Of a stretch of 64,000 nucleotides of DNA, positions 43,321 to 52,058 are shown one piece after another (position 1 is the first letter of the stretch; each line of letters opens with the position of its first letter). The notes under the pieces are model-generated. The model made no database searches and was not told the DNA's origin. It saw only the letters and a program-made list of their open reading frames with translations. The position numbers and the translations under genes were made by a program. The DNA lies in assembly GCF_964340395.1 (NCBI RefSeq), contig NC_135567.1, positions 1,033,383 through 1,097,382 of the forward strand, read 5' to 3'. Source of the DNA: Glandiceps talaboti. Its lineage: Eukaryota; Hemichordata; Enteropneusta; Spengelidae.

Positions 43321-44496
43321 GTTTTAAAATCTAACACTTAGACTGCTAACTGAGGTTTTAAAATCTAACACTTAGACTGCTCTCTGAGGTTTTAAAATCT
43401 AACACTTAGACTGCTAACTGAGGTTTTAAAATCTAACACTTAGACTGTTAACTGAGGCTTTAAAATCTAACACTTAGTCTGCTCACTGAGGCTTTAAAAT
43501 CTAACACTTAGTCTGCTCACTGAGGTTTTGAAATTTAACACTTAGACTGTTAACTGAGGCTTTAAAATCTAACACTTAGACTGCTCACTGAGGTTTTAAA
43601 ATCTAACACTTAGACTGCTCACTGAGGCTTTAAAATCTAACACTTAGACTGCTAACTGAGGCTTTAAAATCTAACACTTAGTCTGCTCACTGAAGCTTTA
43701 AAATCTAACACTTAGTCTGCTCACTGAGGTTTTGAAATTTAACACTTAGACTGTTAACTGAGGCTTTAAAATCTAACACTTAGACTGCTAACTGAGGTTT
43801 TGAAATCTAACACTTAGACTGCTAACTGAGGCTTTAAAATCTAACACTTAGACTGCTAACTGAGGTTTTGAAATCCAACACTTAGACTGCTCACTGAGGC
43901 TTTAAAATCTAACACTTAGACTGCTAACTGAGGTTTTGAAATCTAACACTTAGACTGCTAACTGAGGCTTTAAAATCTAACACTTAGACTGTTAACTGAG
44001 GTTTTGAAATCTAACACTTAGACTGCTCACTGAGGTTTTGAAATCTAACACTTAGACTGCTAACTGAGGCTTTAAAATCTAACACTTAGACTGTTAACTG
44101 AGGTTTTGAAATCTAACACTTAGACTGCTCACTGAGGTTTTGAAATCTAACACTTAGACTGCTCACTGAGGTTTTGAAATCTAACACTTAGACTGCTAAC
44201 TGAGGCTTTAAAATCTAACACTTAGACTGTTAACTGAGGTTTTGAAATCTAACACTTAGACTGCTCACTGAGGTTTTGAAATCTAACACTTAGACTGCTC
44301 ACTGAAGTTTTAAAATCTAACACTTAGACTGCTCACTGAGGCTTTAAAATCTAACACTTAGACTGCTAACTGAGGCTTTAAAATCTAACACTTAGACTGC
44401 TCACTGAGGCTTTAAAATCTAACACTTAGTCTGCTCACTGAGGTTTTAAAATCTAACACTTAGACTGCTAACTGAGGCTTTAAAATCTAACACTTA

Positions 44497-46535
44497 ACAC
44501 TAACATGGTGTGTACAGACATCTGTGGTCTAGACACTAACATGGTGTGTACAGACATCTTTGGTCTAAACTATACACTAACATGGTGTGTACAGACGTCT
44601 GTAGTCTAGACTATACACTAACATGGTGTGTACAGACATCTATGGTCTATAGACTATACACTAACATGGTGTGTACAGACATCTATGGTCTATAGACTAT
44701 ACACTAACATGGTGTGTACAGACATCTATGGTCTAGACTATACACTAACATGGTGTGTACAGACATCTGTGGTCTATACACTAACATGGTGTGTACAGAC
44801 ATCTGTGGTCTAGACTATACACTAACATGGTGTGTACAGACATCTTTGGTCTAAACTATACACTAACATGGTGTGTACAGACATCTGTGGTCTAGACACT
44901 AACATGGTGTGTACAGACATCTTTGGTCTAAACTATACACTAACATGGTGTGTACAGACATCTGTGGTCTAGACACTAACATGGTGTGTACAGACATCTT
45001 TGGTCTAAACTATACACTAACATGGTGTGTACAGACATCTTTGGTCTAAACTATACACTAACATGGTGTGTACAGACGTCTGTAGTCTAGACTATACACT
45101 AACATGGTGTGTACAGACATCTATGGTCTATAGACTATACACTAACATGGTGTGTACAGACGTCTGTGGTCTAGACTATACACTAACACAGTGTGTACAG
45201 ACGTCTGTGGTCTATAGACTATACACTAACATGGTGTGTACAGACATCTGTAGTCTAGACTATACACTAACATGGTGTGTACAGACATCTGTGGTCTATA
45301 GACTATACACTAACATGGTGTGTACAGACATCTGTGGTCTAGACTATACACTAACATAGTGTGTACAGACATCTGTGGTCTAGACTATACACTAACATAG
45401 TGTGTACAGACGTCTGTGGTCTATAGACTATACACTAACATAGTGTGTACAGACGTCTGTGGTCTAGACTATACACTAACATAGTGTGTACAGACGTCTG
45501 TGGTCTAGACTATACACTAACATGGTGTGTACAGACATCTGTGGTCTAGACTATACACTAACATAGTGTGTACAGACGTCTGTGGTCTAGACACTAACAT
45601 GGTGTGTACAGACATCTGTGGTCTAGACTACACTAACATAGTGTGTACAGACGTCTGTGGTCTAGACACTAACATGGTGTGTACAGACATCTGTGGTCTA
45701 GACTATACACTAACATAGTGTGTACAGACGTCTGTGGTCTAGACTATACACTAACATGGTGTGTACAGATGTCTGTGGTCTAGACTATACACTAACATAG
45801 TGTGTACAGACGTCTGTGGTCTAGACTATACACTAACATGGTGTGTACAGACGTCTGTGGTCTAGACTATACACTAACATGGTGTGTACAGATGTCTGTG
45901 GTCTAGACTATACACTAACATAGTGTGTACAGACGTCTGTGGTCTATAGACTATACACTAACATGGTGTGTACAGACGTCTGTGGTCTAGACTATACACT
46001 AACATAGTGTGTACAGACGTCTGTGGTCTATAGACTATACACTAACATGGTGTGTACAGACATCTGTGGTCTAGACTAGACACTAACATAGTGTGTACAG
46101 ACGTCTGTGGTCTATAGACTATACACTAACATAGTGTGTACAGACATCTGTGGTCTAGACTAGACACTAACATGGTGTGTACAGACGTCTGTGGTCTAGA
46201 CTATACACTAACATGGTGTGTACAGACGTCTGTGGTCTAGACTAGACACTAACATAGTGTGTACAGACGTCTGTGGTCTAGACTATACACTAACATGGTG
46301 TGTACAGACATCTGTGGTCTAGACTATACACTAACATAGTGTGTACAGACATCTGTGGTCTAGACTATATACTAACATAGTGTGTACAGACGTCTGTGGT
46401 CTAGACTATATACTAACATAGTGTGTACAGACATCTGTGGTCTAGACTATATACTAACATAGTGTGTACAGACATCTGTGGTCTAGACTATATACTAACA
46501 TAGTGTGTACAGACGTCTGTGGTCTAGACTATATA
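44497..46535. repeat. 41-bp satellite array, about 50 units
   Basis: The unit runs ACACTAACATGGTGTGTACA followed by GACATCTGTGGTCTAGACTAT. Length classes are 41 bp (GTCTAGACTATACACT), 43 bp (GTCTATAGACTATACACT), 36 bp (GTCTAGACACT) and 39 bp (GTCTAGACTACACT). Other variants are TTTGGTCTAAAC (early part), CATAGTG for CATGGTG, ACGTCTG for ACATCTG, and CTATATACT at the right end. Palindromes in each unit include GTCTAGAC and, in the CpG form, ACAGACGTCTGT. The array follows the 34-bp array with no intervening base and ends in single-copy DNA at about 46535. Mixed unit lengths break any long reading frame. Confidence 0.95.
44871..45030. repeat. 77-bp dimeric higher-order unit in 41-bp array
   Basis: A 36-bp unit with TCTAGACACT and a 41-bp unit with TTTGGTCTAAAC alternate. 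TCTAGACACT at 44891 recurs at 44968, 77 bp later, and the same pair is seen once more near 44527-44600. A related pair of 36 plus 39 bp recurs at 45586 and 45661, 75 bp apart. This shows small-scale dimer amplification on top of the monomer repeat. Confidence 0.7.
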
Positions 46536-46738
46536 TTTGCCATCATGCATACCGATCAATGGAAATATGCAGCTAGCCATTTTAATATACGCCACGGTAA
46601 TAATAATATGATCATTTCGCAGAGTACACCGAGTTTCCACAGCCACCTACTACCTGGTAGTAGTCAATTATGCTATCCAAGTCAAAATTAATTAGAAATT
46701 GTCACGAACAGAGTCATTATTTACATTCAACATGATGT
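46536..46738. other. Non-repetitive spacer, no gene seen
   Basis: This is the first non-tandem DNA after the 41-bp array. It contains no substantial reading frame independent of the array. It holds one compact perfect inverted repeat, CTACTACC-T-GGTAGTAG at 46647-46663, and AT-rich runs with TAATAATAATATGATC. I see no promoter, splice or coding pattern that I can support. Confidence 0.6.
46647..46663. other. Perfect 8-bp inverted repeat with one-base centre
   Basis: CTACTACC, one T, then GGTAGTAG. The arms are exact reverse complements. The single-base centre makes it more likely a cruciform or protein-binding palindrome than an RNA hairpin. Function is unknown. Confidence 0.55.
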
Positions 46739-47124
46739 TAGGGGAGACAATTTTGACTGCGGACATATTGAAATTTGAATTTTACCTGGAAAACCCACGC
46801 TAAAAATCAGTGGGGAAAGGGTTAAGTCAAGATATAGCCTAATTACCGAAAATAATTAATTAATATGCAAATTATTCATTAACACTGTAAAGTACATTAA
46901 CAAACTTGATAGGACATATGCATTTTCTAATGGTTAACGTATGTACAAAATTATATTGAAATTGAAGAATGCAGTCTTAAGTAATTAGCTGATTTCATTG
47001 ATATGCAAATTTCCCTAATTAACATGAAAAGATCTCGCTCAAAAACTAACCAGGTCTAGCCAATACCTCAAACATTATATGTACCAAATTTCAGTATAAT
47101 TGAGTAAGACGTTTTTAAGAAAAT

Positions 47125-47239
47125 GACACAGACAGACAGACAGACAGACAGATAGACACACACACACACACACATACACACACACATACACACACACACA
47201 CAGATGGACACACAGACAGACAGCCACACAGACAGACAT
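47125..47239. repeat. GACA/CA compound microsatellite
   Basis: Consecutive GACA units (from about 47129) pass into a CA run broken by TACA and GATGGACA, and then back into GACA units. The purine/pyrimidine pattern keeps minus-strand frames free of stops, which gives Cys/Val-rich translations of about 70 residues. These are composition artefacts and not genes. Confidence 0.92.
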
Positions 47240-47253
47240 CCCCCTTTTAATAC

Positions 47254-47273
47254 CTCCCGTACTCTTACGGGAG
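47254..47273. other. Perfect hairpin, 8-bp stem and 4-base loop
   Basis: CTCCCGTA, loop CTCT, TACGGGAG: the arms are perfectly complementary. It lies 14 bp after the microsatellite and is followed by ATAACAATAAG. Its position at the end of the probable mobile element suggests a terminal structure such as those of Helitron/Helentron elements. A transcription terminator is not indicated, since this is eukaryotic DNA with no gene upstream. Confidence 0.6.
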
Positions 47274-47280
47274 ATAACAA

Positions 47281-47391
47281 TAAGTAGCAAAGGTACCTAA
47301 ATCACTCAGTTTGCAATATTGGATTTGAAGTTTTCCCCATGCAGCATGCACTGCTCCTAGAGATACATGTATATCCTGGAGATATACAATG
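47281..47391. other. Short unique spacer before minisatellite
   Basis: Single-copy sequence of about 110 bp. It contains the near-repeats GAGATACATGTAT and GAGATATACAATGTATG, which may be a degenerate precursor of the adjoining 33-bp unit. The palindrome GCATGC is also present. Nothing coding is supported. Confidence 0.5.
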
Positions 47392-48080
47392 TATGTTTGT
47401 AGACATGTATGCTATTCATGTGGTCATGTTTATAGAAGTGTATGCTATTCATGTGGTCATGTTTATAAAAGTATATGCTATTCATGTGGTCATGTTTATA
47501 GAAGTGTATGCTATTCATGTGGTCATGTTTATAGAAGTGTATGCTATTCATGTGGTCATGTTTATAGAAGTGTATGCTATTCATGTGGTCATGTTTATAG
47601 AAGTGTATGCTATTCATGTGGTCATGTTTATAGAAGTGTATGCCATTCATGTGGTCATGTTTGTAGGTGTATATGCCATTCATGTGGTCATGTTTGTAGG
47701 TGTATATGCCATTCATGTGGTCATGTTTATAGAAGTGTATGCTATTCATGTGGTCATGTTTGTAGACATGTATGCTATTCATGTGGTCATGTTTATAGAA
47801 GTGTATGCTATTCATGTGGTCATGTTTGTAAACGTGTATGCTATTCATGTGGTCATGTTTATAGACGTGTATGTTATTCATGTGGTCATGTTTGTAGAAG
47901 TGTATGTTATTCATGTGCTCATGGTTGTAGAAGTGTATGTTATTCATGTGGTCATGTTTGTAGACGTGTATGTTATTCATGTGGTCATGTTTGTAGACGT
48001 GTATATTATTCATGTGGTCATATTTGTTATTCATGTGGTCATGTTTGTAGAGATCAATGTGTGTTATTCATGTGGTCATT
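47392..48080. repeat. 33-bp minisatellite, about 21 units
   Basis: The unit is TATGCTATTCATGTGGTCAT followed by GTTTATAGAAGTG. The left units are nearly identical. The right units carry TATGTTATTC and GTTTGTAGAC, and the last units have a 12-bp loss and a 4-bp gain near 48020-48070. Because 33 is divisible by three, and the unit lacks stops in two plus frames and one minus frame, translations of 225-262 residues appear: 11-residue repeats with VYAIHVV or CYSCGHV cores on the plus strand and HDHMNSIHF on the minus strand. The terminal 4-bp gain moves each plus frame into another, and unit differences change amino acids freely. I therefore call this a non-coding minisatellite; a real low-complexity gene is not excluded. 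Confidence 0.88.
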
Positions 48081-48299
48081 ATTATAATGAGGCTAGGGGG
48101 TCAAACAGTAGTGATACTGACCTTTGACCTAGGGTTGAAGACAATTCTTCTGCCTTAGTAATGGCTTTCACCAAGTGAGACTTCCCAAGAAGACTATCAA
48201 AGAATTTCTGGATAACAAGAGTAAACAAGTTACCATGGAAACTAACTCCCACGTTAGATCAAGAGGTTATATATAATTACTATGGCAATAGATATCTCT
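48081..48299. other. Unique spacer, no gene seen
   Basis: About 220 bp of mixed sequence after the minisatellite. It contains the TGACCT direct repeat described separately, and no open frame of useful length. An inverted pair, GGTCAAA at 48099-48105 and TTTGACC at 48123-48129, could pair across a 17-base loop. Confidence 0.5.
48118..48130 (-). promoter_or_regulatory. Perfect DR1-type nuclear-receptor half-site repeat
   Basis: TGACCTTTGACCT on the plus strand reads AGGTCAAAGGTCA on the minus strand: two AGGTCA half-sites separated by one base. This is the textbook DR1 sequence bound by RXR, HNF4 and COUP-TF type receptors. There is no gene nearby in the window, so activity is only an inference. 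TGACCT-rich strings also occur inside invertebrate repeats. Confidence 0.35.
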
Positions 48300-48480
48300 A
48301 ACACAATGATGTCTATTTTTTTATTCTACCCATTATATTTTTGCTTGTTTTGTCCTCATTTGATGTGTGCAGTATTTAATGTATATATTTTAATGTTTTT
48401 CTCGACACTGTGTGAGAAGAGCCACTGGCTCAACAGTCTATCGAGATTAAATAAAGTCTAATAATAATAATAATAATAAT
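48300..48480 (+). mobile_element. Possible 3' end of a non-LTR retrotransposon or transcript
   Basis: A T-rich stretch (TTTTTTTATTCTACCC and ATATTTTTGCTTG) is followed by TTTTTCTCGACACTG, a small inverted repeat GAGCC-ACT-GGCTC at 48419-48431, then AATAAA at 48450-48455, GTC and about seven TAA units from 48459 to 48480. A polyadenylation-type hexamer placed directly before a simple (TAA)n tail is typical of the 3' ends of I-like and related LINE or SINE elements. No reverse-transcriptase coding is present, so at most this is a 5'-truncated copy or a SINE tail. Confidence 0.35.
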
Positions 48481-48509
48481 TAAATAATAAGTACATGATA
48501 ATAATAATT
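48459..48509. repeat. TAA/AATAAT low-complexity tract
   Basis: Seven TAA units are followed by TTAAATAATAAGTACATGATAATAATAATTTTAC, shown here only to mark a decayed AT-rich tract that leads directly into the first degenerate 37-bp unit at about 48510. It is either a retrotransposon tail or a slippage tract. Confidence 0.7.
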
Positions 48510-51159
48510 TTACTATACTGTTATCTATTACACAGTGATGTTAAAGTACTGTATTACACTTATCTATTATAGTGATGTTACAGTACTGTACTACACTTAT
48601 CTATTATAGTAATGTTATAGTACTGTATTACACTTATCTATTACACAGTGATGTTAAAGTACTGTACTACACTTATCTATTATAGTGATGTTACAGTACT
48701 GTACTACACTTATCTATTATAGTAATGTTACAGTACTGTATTACACTTATCTATTATAGTAATGTTATAGTACTGTATTACACTTATCTATTATAGTAAT
48801 GTTACAGTATTGTACTACACTTATCTATTATAGTAATGTTATAGTACTGTACTACACTTATCTATTATAGTAATGTTACAGTACTGTATTACACTTATCT
48901 ATTATAGTGATGTTACAGTATTGTACTACACTTATCTATTATAGTAATGTTACAGTACTGTATTACACTTATCTATTATAGTAATGTTATAGTACTGTAC
49001 TACACTTATCTATTATAGTAATGTTACAGTACTGTACTATACTTATCTATTATAGTAATGTTATAGTACTGTATTACACTTATCTATTATAGTAATGTTA
49101 CAGTATTGTACTACACTTATCTATTATAGTAATGTTACAGTACTGTACTACACTTATCTTTTATAGTAATGTTACAGTACTGTATTACACTTATCTACTA
49201 CACTAATGTTACAGTACTGTACTACACTTATCTATTATAGTAATGTTACAGTACTGTATTACACTTATCTATTATAGTAATGTTATAGTACTGTATTACA
49301 CTTATCTATTATAGTGATGTTACAGTACTGTACTACACTTATCTACTATAGTAATGTTATAGTACTGTATTACACTTATCTATTATAGTAATGTTACAGT
49401 ATTGTACTACACTTATCTATTATAGTAATGTTACAGTATTGTATTACACTTATCTATTATAGTAATGTTACAGTACTGTACTACACTTATCTATTATAGT
49501 AATGTTACAGTATTGTACTACACTTATCTATTATAGTAATGTTACAGTACTGTATTACACTTATCTATTATAGTGATGTTACAGTACTGTACTACACTTA
49601 TCTATTACAGTAATGTTATAGTATTGTATTACACTTATCTATTATAGTAATGTTACGGTATTGTACTACACTTATCTACTATAGTAATGTTACAGTACTG
49701 TACTACACTTATCTATTATAGTAATGTTACAGTACTGTACTACACTTATCTATTACAGTAATATTACAGTATTGTACTACACTTATCTATTATAGTAATG
49801 TTACAGTACTGTATTACACTTATCTACTATAGTAATGTTACGGTATTGTACTACACTTATCTACTATAGTAATGTTATAGTATTGTATTACACTTATCTA
49901 CTATAGTAATGTTACAGTACTGTACTACACTTATCTATTACAGTAATGTTACAGTACTGTACTACACTTATCTATTATAGTAATGTTACAGTACTGTACT
50001 ACACTTATCTATTATAGTAATGTTACAGTACTGTACTACACTTATCTATTACAGTAATGTTACAGTACTGTACTACACTTATCTATTATAGTAATGTTAC
50101 AGTACTGTACTACACTTATCTATTACAGTAATGTTACAGTACTGTATTACACTTATCTATTATAGTAATGTTACAGTACTGTACTACACTTATCTATTAC
50201 AGTAATGTTACAGTACTGTATTACACTTATCTATTATAGTAATGTTATAGTACTGTATTACACTTATCTATTATAGTAATGTTACAGTATTGTACTACAC
50301 TTATCTATTATAGTAATGTTACAGTACTGTATTACACTTATCTACTATAGTAATGTTACAGTACTGTATTACACTTATCTATTATAGTAATGTTACAGTA
50401 CTGTATTACACTTATCTATTACAGTAATGTTATAGTACTGTATTACACTTATCTATTATAGTAATGTTACAGTACTGTATTACACTTATCTATTATAGTA
50501 ATGTTACAGTACTGTATTACACTTATCTATTATAGTAATGTTACAGTACTGTATTACACTTATCTATTATAGTAATGTTACAGTATTGTACTACACTTAT
50601 CTATTATAGTAATGTTACAGTATTGTACTACACTTATCTATTATAGTAATGTTACAGTACTGTATTACACTTATCTATTATAGTAATGTTATAGTACTGT
50701 ATTACACTTATCTATTATAGTAATGTTATAGTACTGTATTACACTTATCTATTATAGTAATGTTATAGTACTGTATTACACTTATCTATTACAGTAATGT
50801 TACAGTACTGTACTACACTTATCTATTACAGTAATGTTACAGTATTGTACTACACTTATCTATTATAGTAATGTTACAGTACTGTATTACACTTATCTAT
50901 TATAGTAATGTTATAGTACTGTATTACACTTATCTATTATAGTAATGTTATAGTACTGTATTACACTTATCTATTATAGTAATGTTATAGTACTGTATTA
51001 CACTTATCTATTACAGTAATGTTACAGTACTGTACTACACTTATCTATTACAGTAATGTTACAGTACTGTACTACACTTATCTATTATAGTAATGTTACA
51101 GTACTGTACTACACTTATCTATTATAGTAATGTTACAGTACTGTATTACTTATCTATTA

Positions 51160-52058
51160 TAGTAATGTTACAGTACTGTATTACACTTATCTATTACAGT
51201 AATGTTACAGTACTGTATTACTTATCTATTATAGTAATGTTACAGTACTGTACTACACTTATCTATTACAGTAATGTTACAGTACTGTATTACACTTATC
51301 TATTACAGTAATGTTACAGTACTGTACTACACTTATCTATTATAGTAATGTTACAGTATTGTACTACACTTATCTATTATAGTAATGTTATAGTACTGTA
51401 CTACACTTATCTATTACAGTAATGTTACAGTACTGTACTACACTTATCTATTACAGTAATGTTACAGTACTGTACTACACTTATCTATTATAGTAATGTT
51501 ACAGTACTGTATTACACTTATCTATTACAGTAATGTTACAGTACTGTACTACACTTATCTATTATAGTAATGTTACAGTATTGTACTACACTTATCTATT
51601 ATAGTAATGTTATAGTACTGTACTACACTTATCTATTACAGTAATGTTACAGTACTGTACTACACTTATCTATTACAGTAATGTTACAGTACTGTACTAC
51701 ACTTATCTATTATAGTAATGTTACAGTACTGTATTACACTTATCTATTACAGTAATGTTACAGTACTGTATTACTTATCTATTATAGTAATGTTACAGTA
51801 CTGTACTACACTTATCTATTACAGTAATGTTACAGTACTGTATTACACTTATCTATTACAGTAATGTTACAGTACTGTACTACACTTATCTATTATAGTA
51901 ATGTTACAGTATTGTACTACACTTATCTATTATAGTAATGTTATAGTACTGTACTACACTTATCTATTACAGTAATGTTACAGTACTGTACTACACTTAT
52001 CTATTACAGTAATGTTACAGTACTGTACTACACTTATCTATTATAGTAATGTTACAGT
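51160..52058. repeat. 553-bp offset duplication in 37-bp array
   Basis: The short unit reading GTATTACTTATC (two bases missing, 35 bp) at 51215 recurs at 51768, 553 bp apart (14 x 37 + 35). Matching segments run about 51160-51505 and 51713-52058. An inner repeat at 222 bp (GTATTG at 51356 and 51578) is nested within it. Confidence 0.65.

Larger units (their letters stand above)
1..44496. repeat. 34-bp satellite array, about 1,307 units, left edge open
   Basis: Uninterrupted head-to-tail array. Each unit begins GACTGCTAACTGAGG, has a T/A-rich middle and ends CTAACACTTA. Common variant sites are A/C at unit position 8 (GCTAAC or GCTCAC), GGTTTTG, GGCTTTA or GGTTTTA at positions 14-20, GAAATC or GAATTC around 20-25, CACTTA or CATTTA near the end, and TAGACT or TAGTCT across the unit junction. 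Longer 35-bp units arise from one extra T in CACTTTAG or in GAAGTTTTTG. From the first base to the start of the unit carrying GACTGGTAAC at 34943 there are 34,942 bp, equal to 1,026 x 34 + 58. I counted 58 extra-T events by eye. From 34943 to 44496 there are exactly 281 x 34 bp. I do not recognise the family and see no reading frame or RNA gene in it. Confidence 0.97.
46739..47280. mobile_element. Probable remnant of a non-autonomous mobile element
   Basis: An AT-rich segment with two imperfect direct copies of an ATATGCAAATT motif (octamer cores at 46865-46872 and 47003-47010). It is followed by ACCAAATTTCAGTATAATTG and CGTTTTTAAGAAAATG, then a GACA/CA microsatellite, then a short spacer and the hairpin at 47254-47273 followed by GAGATAACAA. 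In my experience of invertebrate genomes, AAATTTCA...TTTTTGAGAAA, then GACA repeats, then a GC-rich hairpin with a GATAA-type end is a recurrent element architecture. It partly resembles Helentron-type non-autonomous elements, which carry internal microsatellites and a 3' stem-loop. No terminal inverted repeats, target-site duplication or CTRR end were found, so class and limits are uncertain. Confidence 0.4.

Noticed and set aside
1-44496. CRISPR array (regular repeats near 34 bp)
   Set aside because: Repeats are contiguous with no unique spacers, the whole unit is conserved, there are over a thousand units, and the context is eukaryotic.
1-44496. Telomeric repeat or rDNA spacer repeat
   Set aside because: No TTAGGG-like short unit and no ribosomal RNA sequence is seen; a 34-bp unit of this composition is ordinary satellite.
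44628-46691. Plus-strand frames of 61, 110, 63 and 75 residues at 44628, 45027, 45527 and 46464
   Set aside because: They are translations of the 41-bp repeat. Frames shift from unit to unit because 41 is not a multiple of three, and they stay open only where mixed unit lengths happen to allow it. The last one runs into spacer by chance.
47068-47290. Two minus-strand frames of 70-71 residues, rich in Cys and Val
   Set aside because: They are the translation of the GACA/CA microsatellite on the opposite strand. The apparent hydrophobic Cys-rich protein is simple-sequence composition.
47281-47340. Helitron 3' end with CTRR after the hairpin
   Set aside because: After TACGGGAG the sequence is ATAACAATAAGTAG; no CTRR-T terminus at the expected distance, so a classical Helitron end is not supported.
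47339-48127. Plus-strand frames of 262 and 232 residues and a minus-strand frame of 225 residues
   Set aside because: All three cover the same 33-bp minisatellite. They overlap completely, a 4-bp gain shifts frame near the end, and unit differences do not favour silent changes. Not annotated as genes, but listed for a transcript check.
51093-51311. Plus-strand frame of 72 residues in the 37-bp satellite
   Set aside because: Repeat by-product: three units span 111 bp, so a frame can stay open briefly. Neighbouring units carry stops in the same register.
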